Below are positions 15,106 through 23,804 of a stretch of DNA of 38,810 nt, in pieces (within the stretch, counting starts at the first letter, position 1; each line of letters starts with the position of its first letter). The notes beneath the pieces were generated by a model. The model saw only the letters and a program-made list of their open reading frames with translations, ran no database searches and was not told the DNA's origin. Source of the DNA: Thiohalocapsa sp964524185 (GTDB taxonomy: Bacteria > Pseudomonadota > Gammaproteobacteria > Chromatiales > Chromatiaceae); NCBI GenBank assembly GCA_964524185.1, contig CAZGCI010000034.1, positions 1-38,810 of the forward strand, read 5' to 3'. A program made the position numbers and the translations under genes.

Positions 15106-15491
15106 GGCAACTGCACCGGTGCCGGTGCCTGCCAGCCCGGTGCGCGATGCTCAGCGACTACCTGGGTGTAAATGCCGCCGCGGACGTTGAAGTCGGCCGT
15201 CAGGCGCATAAACCGCGGCTGGGTGGCCGCCACCAAGTCGCCCAGGATGCGGTTGGTCATGGCCTCGTGGAAGCCGCCTTCTTCGCGGAACGACCAGACA
15301 TAGAGCTTCAGGCTCTTCAGCTCTACGCACTGGGCCTCGGGGATGTACTCGATGGTGAGCTCAGCGAAGTCCGGCTGGCCGGTCTTCGGACACAGGCAGG
15401 TGAACTCCGGCACGCGAATACGGATGACGTAGTCGCGGTCGGGCTCGGGGTTGTGGAAGGTTTCCAGGGTCTTGCTGGGTTGGGTTGTCAT
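15102..15491 (-). CDS. queF: NADPH-dependent 7-cyano-7-deazaguanine reductase (preQ0 reductase)
   Basis: 129 aa, the short unimodular (type I) QueF. The nucleophile Cys is C34 in EFTCLCPKTGQPDFAEL with D41, and the QueF motif is ELKSLKLY (57-64) followed by WSFREEGGFHE. It reduces preQ0 to preQ1 in queuosine biosynthesis, in the cytoplasm. The start is ATG 15491 (TTQPSKTLETF); the frame is open further upstream but without homology-like sequence. Its TGA overlaps the GTG of the sugar kinase. No other queuosine gene is in the window. Confidence 0.95.
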   Translation of the reverse strand: MTTQPSKTLETFHNPEPDRDYVIRIRVPEFTCLCPKTGQPDFAELTIEYIPEAQCVELKSLKLYVWSFREEGGFHEAMTNRILGDLVAATQPRFMRLTADFNVRGGIYTQVVAEHRAPGWQAPAPVQLP

Positions 15492-15607
15492 CTTAATGGA
15501 AGGCAATGGAGTGTTCTGTTTGGGTTGGTGCGCGGCGTGATGCCTCGGCGTATCCCCGGCGAGTGAAGGCCTCAGAGCCCGCGGCGACCGGGGTGATCGA
15601 AGCACTA

Positions 15608-15650
15608 GCGGGTCGTCAACCGGCGCGGGCCGAGGGCCGAGGGCCTAAGG
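15608..15650 (-). repeat. Fragment of the dispersed element between queF and smc
   Basis: GCGGGTCGTCAACCGGCGCG followed by GGCCGAGGGCCGAGGGCC parallels the GCGGGTCGTTCACTGACCAG / GGCCGAGGGCCAGGGC part of the 28.2-kb copy. It retains one hairpin arm plus a tandem duplication of GGCCGA. It sits in the 240-bp divergent queF/smc region, about 80 bp before the smc start. Confidence 0.5.
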
Positions 15651-15731
15651 CCACGGCGTGAACGCCTGCGCCCGCCTCAGCGGCGTCGCCCGCAGTCTAG
15701 CAACCCCCTGCGCGTCAGTCGGAGGACGCTT

Positions 15732-18700
15732 GTGGGGGGCAATCCGGTTCAGTATCTTTCCGCGATGCGGTTGGAAAAAATCAAGCTGACGGGGTTCAAG
15801 TCCTTCGTCGACGCCACGACGGTGCCGTTTCCGAGCAACCTCGTCGGCGTCGTTGGCCCCAATGGCTGTGGCAAGTCCAACGTCATCGATGCCGTGCGCT
15901 GGGTCATGGGCGAGAGTTCGGCGAAGATGCTCCGTGGCGAGTCCATGGCGGATGTCATCTTCAATGGCAGCACGGGCCGCAAGCCCGTCGGTCTGGCCGG
16001 TATCGAGCTCACGTTCGATAACAGCGCCGGGCGCGCCGGCGGTGAGTTCGCGCGCTTCAACCAAATCGCCGTCAAGCGTCAGGTCTCCCGCGACGGCCAG
16101 TCCGCCTATTTCCTCAACGGCGCGCGTTGTCGCCGCCGGGACATCCAGGACCTCTTCCTCGGCACAGGCCTTGGTCCGCGCAGTTACGCCATCATCGAGC
16201 AGGGCATGATCTCGCGCTTCATCGAGGCCAAGCCCGATGAGCTGCGCCTGTTCATCGAAGAGGCCGCGGGCATCTCCAGGTACAAGGAGCGCCGGCGCGA
16301 GACCGAGACTCGCATCCGCCACACCCGCGAGAATCTGGACCGCTTGAACGACCTGCGCGACGAGGTGGCCAAGCAGCTCAGGCATCTGGAGCGTCAGGCC
16401 GAGACCGCCGAGCAATACCGCCGGCTGAAGGCCGACGAGCGCCGCCTCGAAGACGAGCTGACGGCGCTGCGTTGGCGTGATCTGGACCAGGAGCTCAGCG
16501 CGCGCGAGCGTGCCATCGGCGAGCTGGAGGTGGACCTGGAGCGCCGCCGCGCCGAACAGCGTCGGCTGGAGGCGCAAATCGAAGCAGATCGCGATGCCCA
16601 TGCCGAGGCATCCGACGCCTTCAACGGCGTGCAGGGCCGCTACTACGCGGTGGGCGCTGAGATCGCGCGGCTGGAGCAGGCCATTCGCTTCGCCGACGAA
16701 AACCGCACCCGACAGGAGGCCGAGCTCAAGCGCTTAGGCGACGAGCTCGCCGCCGCAGAGGGGCACCGCGAGCGCGACACGGCGCGGATTGGCGAGCTGT
16801 CCGCCGCGCTCGCGCATGATGAGCCCCGGCTCGGCGACGTCGGCGAGCGCCTGGCTGCCTCCGGCGATGAGCTGGCCGCCGCCGAGGCGCAGCTCGACGC
16901 CTGGCAAAGCGCCTGGGATGCCCTGCGGGAAGGCCCGGGCGGGCCCACGGAGCGCGCCCAAACCGAGCGCGGGCGCATCAATGACCTCGAGCAGCGCATC
17001 ACCCGGGCCGACCAGCGCGCCGCCCGCATCGTGGACGACCGCGCCAAGCTGGACACCGCGGAGCTGGCGGCGAAGCTCGAGCAGCTTGAAGCGCGTTCCG
17101 ACGGGCTCGACGAGCAGATCGCTGCCGCCGCCGATCACCAGGCGCGCACCACGGAGGCCCTGCGCCGATTAGAAGAAGAGCGCAGCGCCGCTGCCAGCCG
17201 TCTGGATGCGGCCCGCACGGAGCTGCAGACCTGCCGCGGCCGCCAGGCATCGCTGGAGGCGCTGCAGGACGCCGCCCTGGAGCAGGGCGATGATACGGTC
17301 GGTGCTTGGATCGACGCCCAGGGTCTCGCCGACGTGCCCCGGCTAGTGGACGGCATCGAGGTGGACGCCGGCTGGGAGCCTGCCGTGGAGGCCGTCCTGG
17401 ATGACATGTTGGCGGCACTGTGTGTCGCCGACCTCGACGCCCACGGGCCGGAGCTCGATTGCGGCCCCCTTGGCTTGCTCGGCCCCGGCCTGCGCAGCGA
17501 CCCGGACCCGCCAACGCCGGCGCCCGACAGCCTCGCCGCACGGGTGCGCTGTCCCTGGCCCTTGCAGGGGCTGCTCTACGGTATCCGCACCACCAATACG
17601 CTGCCGGAGGCCCTATCCCGGCGCGGTGAGCTCGGTTTCGGCGAGCGTATCGTCACCCGCGATGGCGCCCAGGTGGGCCGCGACTGGCTGCGCCGTCCCG
17701 GCGCCGGTCCCAAGGTGGCTGGCAGTCTGGAGCGTGCCGAGACCCTGCGCGCGCTGCAGGCCGAGGCCGACGACCTGGACGCAGTCATCGCCGAGCTGGT
17801 GGAGCAGCACGATGCGCTGGCGGAGCGGCGCCAGAGCCTGGAGCAGGCTCGGGATGACGCGTTGGATACAGTGAGTCGACTGAGCCGGGAACGGGCGGCG
17901 CTGGATGCCGAGTACGGTGCCGGCCGCTCGCGCCTGGAGCACCTGCTGGAGCGCCGCGCCACGCTGGACGAAGAGGCCCAAGAGCTCCAGGACTGGCGCG
18001 CGCAGGCGCAAGAGGACATGGAGGCCGCACGCGAGCGCCTGCATCAGGCCCTCGAAGAAACCGAGCAGCTCGGTGCCCAGCGTGAGGCGTTGGAGAGCCA
18101 ACGAGACGTGTTACGCGCGCGCGTCATCGAGGCGCGCGCTGCCGAGGCCAGCCTGCGGGACGAGCGCCAACGCCTCGAGGTGGCCGTCCAGACCCGGCGG
18201 GCGTCACTGGAGGCCGTTGAGGCGCAGCTGGCGCGGGCGGGTGAACAGCTGGCGACACTGGCCGAGCGCCGCGAGGCCTTGTTGGCGGCCCTCACCGAAG
18301 CCGTTGAGCCCATTGCCGAGCAGCGCGAGCAACTGGAAGCGCAGCTCGAGCAGCGCATGAGCGTGGAGGCAGAGCTCGGCGAGGCCCGCGCGCGCATGGA
18401 GGCGCTGGACCACTCCGTGCGCGAGGCGGAGCAGCGCCGCCACGACCTGGAGCAGGCCGTCGCAGCGGTGCAGCAGGACCTCGACGCCAAGCGCCTGGAG
18501 CGCCAGGAGCGTCTGGTGCGCCGGCGCACCCTGGAGGAACAGCTCGCCGAGCGCGGCGGGGTCATGGCCCAAGTCGTCGACGCGCTGGCGCCCGAGGCCA
18601 CTAGCGCCGGGCAAGAGGCCGAGCTCGGTCGGGTGCAAAGCCGCATCGAGCGCCTCGGCAACATCAACCTCGCTGCCATTGACGAGTTCCGTGAGCAGTC

Positions 18701-19271
18701 CGAGCGCATGCGTTACCTGGATGAGCAGCACGCGGACATCAGTGCATCGCTCGAGACCCTGGAAACAGCCATTCGCAAGATCGATCGTGAGACCCGAGCG
18801 CGCTTTCAGGACACCTTCGACCGCATCAACCAAGGGCTCCAGCAGCTCTTCCCGCGGGTGTTCGGCGGCGGGCATGCCTATTTGGAGCTCACCGGCGAGG
18901 ATCTGCTGGATACGGGTGTGACCATCATGGCGCGGCCGCCGGGTAAGCGGAACAGCAGCATCCATCTGCTCTCCGGCGGCGAGAAGGCGCTGACGGCAGT
19001 GGCCCTGGTGTTTGCCATCTTTCAGCTCAATCCAGCGCCCTTCTGCATGCTGGACGAGGTGGATGCACCGCTGGACGATGCCAACGTTGGGCGGTTCTGT
19101 GAGCTGGTGCGATCCCTGTCTGACCAGGTGCAGTTCATCTTCATCACCCACAACAAGGTCACCATGGAGATCGCTGATCACCTCATCGGTGTCACCATGC
19201 ACGAGCCTGGGGTCTCGCGTCTGGTGTCCGTGGACGTGGACGAGGCCGCAAAGCTCGCCGCCGTGTCCTAA
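15732..19271 (+). CDS. smc: Chromosome segregation ATPase SMC
   Basis: 1179 aa from GTG 15732, chosen because GGAGG (15720-15725 region) lies 7 nt upstream; the classical family start RLEKIKLTGFKSF is an in-frame ATG at 15765 with no visible RBS. Walker A is GPNGCGKS (42-49), followed by the N-terminal head (LGPRSYAIIEQGMISR). Long Glu/Arg/Ala coiled coils surround a hinge at roughly 515-670. The C-terminal head has LSGGEKALTAVALVFAI (about 1080) and Walker B FCMLDEVDAPLDDANV (about 1103). With ScpA and ScpB, encoded 12 kb downstream, it forms the condensin that organises and segregates the chromosome. First gene of smc-zipA-ligA. Confidence 0.97.
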   Translation: MGGNPVQYLSAMRLEKIKLTGFKSFVDATTVPFPSNLVGVVGPNGCGKSNVIDAVRWVMGESSAKMLRGESMADVIFNGSTGRKPVGLAGIELTFDNSAGRAGGEFARFNQIAVKRQVSRDGQSAYFLNGARCRRRDIQDLFLGTGLGPRSYAIIEQGMISRFIEAKPDELRLFIEEAAGISRYKERRRETETRIRHTRENLDRLNDLRDEVAKQLRHLERQAETAEQYRRLKADERRLEDELTALRWRDLDQELSARERAIGELEVDLERRRAEQRRLEAQIEADRDAHAEASDAFNGVQGRYYAVGAEIARLEQAIRFADENRTRQEAELKRLGDELAAAEGHRERDTARIGELSAALAHDEPRLGDVGERLAASGDELAAAEAQLDAWQSAWDALREGPGGPTERAQTERGRINDLEQRITRADQRAARIVDDRAKLDTAELAAKLEQLEARSDGLDEQIAAAADHQARTTEALRRLEEERSAAASRLDAARTELQTCRGRQASLEALQDAALEQGDDTVGAWIDAQGLADVPRLVDGIEVDAGWEPAVEAVLDDMLAALCVADLDAHGPELDCGPLGLLGPGLRSDPDPPTPAPDSLAARVRCPWPLQGLLYGIRTTNTLPEALSRRGELGFGERIVTRDGAQVGRDWLRRPGAGPKVAGSLERAETLRALQAEADDLDAVIAELVEQHDALAERRQSLEQARDDALDTVSRLSRERAALDAEYGAGRSRLEHLLERRATLDEEAQELQDWRAQAQEDMEAARERLHQALEETEQLGAQREALESQRDVLRARVIEARAAEASLRDERQRLEVAVQTRRASLEAVEAQLARAGEQLATLAERREALLAALTEAVEPIAEQREQLEAQLEQRMSVEAELGEARARMEALDHSVREAEQRRHDLEQAVAAVQQDLDAKRLERQERLVRRRTLEEQLAERGGVMAQVVDALAPEATSAGQEAELGRVQSRIERLGNINLAAIDEFREQSERMRYLDEQHADISASLETLETAIRKIDRETRARFQDTFDRINQGLQQLFPRVFGGGHAYLELTGEDLLDTGVTIMARPPGKRNSSIHLLSGGEKALTAVALVFAIFQLNPAPFCMLDEVDAPLDDANVGRFCELVRSLSDQVQFIFITHNKVTMEIADHLIGVTMHEPGVSRLVSVDVDEAAKLAAVS

Positions 19272-19391
19272 GGCGATTTCTGTCAACTTTCATACCATCT
19301 GGACGCGCCGGGCGGTGTCGCCAGCAGCCGAAAGTGCAGGCGGCGTGCCCCGAGCCAACGGGCAGCAAAACCCGACCGACACCGGACACGC

Positions 19392-19400
19392 TGATATACT
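19392..19400 (+). promoter_or_regulatory. Extended -10 promoter element ahead of zipA
   Basis: TGATATACT (TG-N-TATACT) in the 183-bp smc-zipA gap, about 55 nt before the zipA ATG. No convincing -35 at 17 bp; extended -10 promoters can do without one. It suggests zipA-ligA can be transcribed independently of smc. Confidence 0.4.
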
Positions 19401-19454
19401 GCCACCGCGAAGCCGCGCATCCAACATAAGCGAATATAAGGGGGCGAGCACCGA

Positions 19455-20270
19455 ATGGACGCCGCAACATTGCGCCTAATCCTGGTCGTCGTCGGGGCTG
19501 TGTTCCTGATCGGGCTGTACCTATGGGAGAGACAACGCGCCGACGCCGCGGAGGGCGGCGCCGGGCGTCCGGTCCGGCGCGCCAAGTCCGCCCCGAAGCG
19601 CCGTTCTCGCAGCACGGTTGCGGAGCGCCAGCGCCACGAGCCTGAGTTGGGCGGTCTGGATGACAACCTCCAGAGCGGTGCGGGCGATGGGTTTGGCGGC
19701 GACTTCGACGATGACTTGGATGAGGATGCCTACGCGGACAGCTACGCGCCGGCGTTAGGGTCAGGTACGGCGGTCGATGATGCGCCGCGCACATCGGGCG
19801 CAGCCGCCGCGCCCGAGTCCGCGCAGTCCCCCAGCGGGCAGCTCCTGATCCAGCTCTACATCACCAGTCACGGGGATGCCTTCAGTGGCGAAGAGATCTT
19901 GAGCGCCGCCGAGCGCTTCAAACTGCGCCCCGGGGATATGGACATCTTCCACCGCACCCGGGGCGATGCCGCCGATGGGGAGCCCCTCTTCAGCATGGCC
20001 AATCTGGTGAAGCCCGGGACGTTCCCGTTCGATGACATGACGGAGTTCGCGAGCCCAGGGCTCGCCGTCTTCGCCCAGTTCCGCGGGGAGCCGAGCGATC
20101 TCATGGTCTTCGACGAGATGCTCGACGCCGCCCGCGTCATTGCAGAGCTGCTCGGCGGCGATATTCGCGGCCCCAAGCGCGAGCCGCTGCGCGACGCCGA
20201 TGCTAGGGAGCTGCGGGCGCAGGTGCGCGCTCTGCTGCACGGCAGCGACGAGGGCGACGACGCGCGGTGA
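19455..20270 (+). CDS. zipA: Cell division protein ZipA
   Basis: 271 aa. The N-terminal membrane anchor is LRLILVVVGAVFLIGLYLW (6-24), then a basic patch (RRAKSAPKRRSRS), an Asp/Gly-rich acidic linker (~70-125) and the C-terminal FtsZ-binding domain (~130-255) with LLIQLYITSHGDAFSGEEIL, DMDIFHRT, FSMANLVKPGTFPFDDM and SPGLAVFAQF. ZipA ties FtsZ to the inner membrane during septation. Its position between smc and ligA is the standard gammaproteobacterial order. The stop overlaps the ligA GTG by 4 nt. Confidence 0.95.
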   Translation: MDAATLRLILVVVGAVFLIGLYLWERQRADAAEGGAGRPVRRAKSAPKRRSRSTVAERQRHEPELGGLDDNLQSGAGDGFGGDFDDDLDEDAYADSYAPALGSGTAVDDAPRTSGAAAAPESAQSPSGQLLIQLYITSHGDAFSGEEILSAAERFKLRPGDMDIFHRTRGDAADGEPLFSMANLVKPGTFPFDDMTEFASPGLAVFAQFRGEPSDLMVFDEMLDAARVIAELLGGDIRGPKREPLRDADARELRAQVRALLHGSDEGDDAR

Positions 20271-22573
20271 GTGCGCCCGCCGACCTGGAGCAGCGGGCCG
20301 ACGCGCTGCGTACCCAGCTGCATCACCACAACTACCGCTACCACGTCCTCGACGACCCGGAGATCACGGACGCCGCGTATGACCGGCTGTTCTGCGAGCT
20401 CCAGGCCCTGGAGGCCGCGCACCCCGAGCTGCGCACCCCGGACTCCCCCACGCAGCGTGTCGGTGCCGAGCCGGGTGAGCGCTTCGCCGAGGCACGCCAC
20501 CGGGTGCCCATGCTCTCGTTGGGTAACGCCCGCACCGATGCCGACATCCGGGACTTCGACCGGCGTATCCGTAAGGACTTGGGCGTGGAGGAGGTGGCTT
20601 ATGTCGCGGAGCCCAAGCTCGACGGCCTGGCCATCAGTCTGCTCTACGAGGACGGTGTGCTGACCCGCGCCGCGACCCGCGGTGACGGCTCTGTCGGCGA
20701 GGACGTCACGGCGCAGGTGCGCACCATCGGTGCCGTCCCCCTGCGGCTGCAGGGCTCAGGCTGGCCGCGGCTGCTGGAGGTACGCGGCGAGGTCTACCTG
20801 CCCCTTGCGGCCTTCGAGCGGCTCAAGCAACAGGCGCTCGAGGCCGGCCAGACGCCCTTCAAAAACCCCCGCAATGCCGCCGCCGGCAGCCTGCGTCAGC
20901 TCGATCCGGCCGTGACCGCCAAGCGGCCGCTGACCATGTTCTGCTACGGCTTCGGCGCCGTCGAAGACGGTGATCTGGGGCCGACCCAAAGCGGCGCCCT
21001 CGCGGCCTTTCGCGCATGGGGGCTCAGGGTGTCGCCGGAGTCGCGCGTTGTCACCGGCGCCGAGGGCTGCATCGACTACCACCGCGCCGTCGGTGCGCGT
21101 CGTGACGCGCTCGACTACGAGATCGACGGCGTCGTCTTCAAGGTGGACGCCATCGCGGCACAGCGGGCGCTCGGTTTTCGCGCCCGTGATCCGGTTTGGG
21201 CCATTGCCTACAAGTATCCGGCGCGAGAAGAGCAAACCGTCGTGCGCGCCGTCGAGTTCCAAGTGGGGCGCACCGGCGCCGTGACGCCGGTGGCGCGCCT
21301 GGAGCCCGTGGACGTGGCGGGTGTCACCGTCTCCAATGCCACCCTGCACAACATCGACGAGGTGCATCGCAAGGACATCCGCGCCGGCGATACCGTCATC
21401 GTTCGCCGAGCCGGCGACGTGATTCCGGAAGTCGTCGGTGTGGTGGCATCGCTGCGCCCGGATGGAGCCGAGCCGGTGCAATTGCCCGCGCATTGCCCGG
21501 TGTGTGGGTCCGATGTGATCCGTGCCGAAGGCGAGGCCGTGGCCCGTTGCAGCGGAGGACTGACCTGTGCAGCGCAGCGCAAGGAGGCGCTGAAACATTT
21601 TGCCGCGCGCCGCGCCATGGACATCGATGGGCTCGGGGAAAAGGTCATAGAGCAATTGGTAGACCGGGACTTGGTGCACGACCCGGCGGATCTGTATGCG
21701 CTCGGCGTCGAGGACTATGCCGGGCTGGAGCGCATGGGCCAAAAGTCTGCGCAGAACCTGGTGGACGCGATCGCTCGCAGCCGTCAGACCACGCTCGCGC
21801 GGTTCATTTTCGCGCTCGGCATCCGTGAGGTGGGGGAGGCCACAGCGCAAGCACTCGCGGCGTATTTTCAGGATCTCGCGCCGCTTATGGCGGCGGACCT
21901 CGGTACGTTCTTGCTTGAGACCCCTGGCATCGAAGGGGTCGGCGAGAAGACCGCCGCTGCCCTGTTGGATTGGCTGGATGCGCATCCCGACGCCGATCCG
22001 GCTGGCGAGCCCCTCGCGGACTGGCTCATCGGGCGGGGCATCCGCGGGCTGCGTCCTACTGCAGCCGTGCGCATCGCCGAGCGCTGGCCGGATGTCTCAG
22101 CGTTACGCCAAGCCTCCGTTGGAGACTTTGCGGGCGGTACGCGGAGCCTCGTCGACGGGGTGGGACCTATCGTGGCCGCCCACATCGTGAGCTTTTTCCA
22201 CCAACCCCATAACCGTGAGGCCATCGATAAGCTGCTGGACCCGGACCTCGGCGGAATCACGTGGGAGGCTCCCAGGGCCAGGACGGCGTCAGGGACGACG
22301 GCATCGGCGCGCGCGGGTGCGCCGCTGGCTGGTAAGACGTTCGTGATCACCGGCACCTTGACCCGGCCAAGGGATGCGGTGAAGGTGCAGCTGGAGGCGC
22401 TCGGCGCCAAGGTGACCGGTAGCGTGTCAGGGAAGACCGACTATCTGCTCGCCGGGGCCGACGCCGGCTCCAAGCGCGGCAAGGCGGAGGCCCTCGGGGT
22501 GACCGTCCTGGACGAGGACGGCCTGGCCGCGCTCACCGACGGTGCCTATGCGCCGGCACAGCAGCAGTCTTGA
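20267..22573 (+). CDS. ligA: NAD-dependent DNA ligase, enlarged HhH region
   Basis: 768 aa, GTG start in a GTGA overlap with zipA; about 95 aa longer than E. coli LigA (671). Domain Ia has HNYRYHVLDDPEITDAAYDR (21-40), the adenylated Lys is K117 in EPKLDG, the OB fold is at ~325-400, and zinc cysteines are C410, C413, C428 and C434. HhH motifs are DIDGLGEKVIEQL, LERMGQKSAQNL, LGIREVGEATAQAL, IEGVGEKTAAALL, then an apparent second pair RGIRGLRPTAAVRI and VDGVGPIVAAHIV (~586-645). BRCT is at ~685-760 (LAGKTFVITGTLTRPRD). It seals nicks in replication and repair. Confidence 0.96.
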   Translation: MSAPADLEQRADALRTQLHHHNYRYHVLDDPEITDAAYDRLFCELQALEAAHPELRTPDSPTQRVGAEPGERFAEARHRVPMLSLGNARTDADIRDFDRRIRKDLGVEEVAYVAEPKLDGLAISLLYEDGVLTRAATRGDGSVGEDVTAQVRTIGAVPLRLQGSGWPRLLEVRGEVYLPLAAFERLKQQALEAGQTPFKNPRNAAAGSLRQLDPAVTAKRPLTMFCYGFGAVEDGDLGPTQSGALAAFRAWGLRVSPESRVVTGAEGCIDYHRAVGARRDALDYEIDGVVFKVDAIAAQRALGFRARDPVWAIAYKYPAREEQTVVRAVEFQVGRTGAVTPVARLEPVDVAGVTVSNATLHNIDEVHRKDIRAGDTVIVRRAGDVIPEVVGVVASLRPDGAEPVQLPAHCPVCGSDVIRAEGEAVARCSGGLTCAAQRKEALKHFAARRAMDIDGLGEKVIEQLVDRDLVHDPADLYALGVEDYAGLERMGQKSAQNLVDAIARSRQTTLARFIFALGIREVGEATAQALAAYFQDLAPLMAADLGTFLLETPGIEGVGEKTAAALLDWLDAHPDADPAGEPLADWLIGRGIRGLRPTAAVRIAERWPDVSALRQASVGDFAGGTRSLVDGVGPIVAAHIVSFFHQPHNREAIDKLLDPDLGGITWEAPRARTASGTTASARAGAPLAGKTFVITGTLTRPRDAVKVQLEALGAKVTGSVSGKTDYLLAGADAGSKRGKAEALGVTVLDEDGLAALTDGAYAPAQQQS

Positions 22574-22807
22574 GCACGGCTCCAGGGGGCCGTTGCTCCA
22601 CGGTGCCGCAGGCGATGGCCACCTTTCCCGTGGGGGCGGCACGCTCGGTGCCGCGACTGCCGCGCGCGCAGCCGCTGAGGGGGAGCCTGGGTGCACGCAG
22701 TATCGCGGTACAAACAGGAGCGCCGCTCCCGCAGCCAAAGGGGTCGCGCTGCTCGCGGCTGCAGAGCACGCCTTGCCTGGTCGGTCTGCACAACAGACAC
22801 TCCACCC

Positions 22808-23194
22808 ATGACTTCCGGTGTTGAGCTCTACGAGGCGCTCACGAGCGCCGAAGACGATCGTGCCCGCGCCAAGGTGATCGCTGAGGCCTTCGAGCGTCTC
22901 GAGGATCGCTACCCGCACCTGCCGGAGCTGGCCACGCAAGGCCATCTGCGCGAAACCGAGCTGCGCCTGCAGAAAGAAATCGAGCAGCTGCGCCTCGAGA
23001 TCGAGCAAGTACGCTTCGAGATCCGCGAAGCCGAGGGCCGGCTCCAGTTAGAGATCGCGCACGTGCGCGGCGAGATCGCCGAGGCCAAGGTCGGCATTAT
23101 CAAATGGACCGTCGGCTGGACCGGCGGCCTATTGCTGGCCCAAGCCGGCCTCATTCTCGGCGGCCTCAAGCTCCTCTTCCCCGCCGCCGGCTGA
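22808..23194 (+). CDS. Coiled-coil protein with C-terminal membrane hairpin (DUF1640/CCDC90-like)
   Basis: 128 aa from ATG 22808. Residues 1-45 are helical (LYEALTSAEDDRARAKVIAEAF, split in two by a short turn). From ~46 the repeated pattern (LRETELRLQKEIEQLRLE and similar) alternates charged and hydrophobic residues every 3-4 positions, giving a strong coiled coil to ~100. The C-terminus is a hydrophobic segment IIKWTVGWTGGLLLAQAGLI continuing to GGLKLLF. This matches bacterial members of the family that includes mitochondrial CCDC90/MCUR1. The function in bacteria is unknown. No good RBS is seen; an upstream extension to 22691 looks non-coding. It stands alone after ligA. Confidence 0.7.
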   Translation: MTSGVELYEALTSAEDDRARAKVIAEAFERLEDRYPHLPELATQGHLRETELRLQKEIEQLRLEIEQVRFEIREAEGRLQLEIAHVRGEIAEAKVGIIKWTVGWTGGLLLAQAGLILGGLKLLFPAAG

Positions 23195-23690
23195 GAGCCG
23201 GCTGCAGCGGGTCGGCGCGCGCGCAGCGCGGTGCCCCGGTCGCGTGAGCATGTCGACCCGCAGGCCTGAACTGTGCCGGGCCAATTGCCGAAGACACCAA
23301 CCGCGGGGATGGCCTACCCCCTACGTTAGGCTATTTGTCGAGCCCATCGGCCGGAGCCGTGTGCCGAGCCCGGGTCCGTCCAAGCTCCGGACCGGCACCT
23401 TGGAGACCGCGGCCCAGCCCCGGACGTCTTCCGCACCACTCGCTGCCGCGACCGCCGCACTGGCGGCCGTGGCGCGGTTCACCCAGTGGGTGACGCGAAG
23501 AACGCGTCTGGATCGCAACCAGCACAGACACTTGCAAACACGCGGAAGCGGTCAACTGCTCTTTCTAGGTTAAAGCACGGGACGCACACGCACGACCGTC
23601 CGACAGTGCCTTCCCGACTGCGCCTTCTAGCATAATCCCGAAGTTGCCCAGACCTGGCGTTTCGGGCGGGGACGTTACGCAGTCGCCGCC
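23195..23690. other. Long intergenic stretch without a supported gene
   Basis: About 500 bp between the coiled-coil gene and the decamer repeat. Open frames exist on both strands (the longest about 109 codons at 23244-23573), but their Arg/Pro/Ser-rich composition and lack of RBS speak against coding. No copy of the dispersed element was found. A cryptic RNA cannot be excluded by eye. Confidence 0.5.
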
Positions 23691-23747
23691 AGCCGCAACC
23701 AGCCGCAACCAGCCGCAACCAGCCGCAACCAGCCGCAACCAGTCGCA
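23691..23747. repeat. Tandem decamer repeat AGCCGCAACC, 5.7 copies
   Basis: Five exact head-to-tail copies of AGCCGCAACC (23691-23740) plus a partial AGTCGCA. The period equals one turn of B-DNA, so every unit presents the same face. The array ends 21 bp before TATGAT (23769-23774), a candidate -10 for the gene at 23805. Confidence 0.95.
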
Positions 23748-23768
23748 GCAGCTGGGGGCCGCTCAGGC

Positions 23769-23774
23769 TATGAT
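23769..23774 (+). promoter_or_regulatory. Candidate -10 element downstream of the decamer array
   Basis: TATGAT, 30 nt before the ATG at 23805 with GGAGG between. No recognisable -35; the decamer array occupies the region just upstream of where it would be, which suits an activator-dependent promoter. Inference only. Confidence 0.3.
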
Positions 23775-23804
23775 GCAAAGGCCCGACCCGACCGGAGGAG
23801 TCAG

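Noticed and set aside
15492..15605. N-terminal extension of QueF to 167 aa
   Set aside because: QueF type I homologues start near TTQPSKTLETF; the extension is basic and Pro-rich, unlike the family.
18204..19286. 360-codon minus-strand frame inside smc
   Set aside because: Antisense to the highly conserved SMC C-terminal head; no motif of its own.
20756..21985. 409-codon minus-strand frame inside ligA
   Set aside because: Antisense shadow of conserved ligase domains.
23244..23573. 109-codon frame in the 600-bp intergenic region
   Set aside because: No RBS, and Arg/Thr/Pro-biased composition with no recognisable motif.
23691..23747. CRISPR array
   Set aside because: The 10-bp repeats are directly abutting with no spacers and no cas genes.
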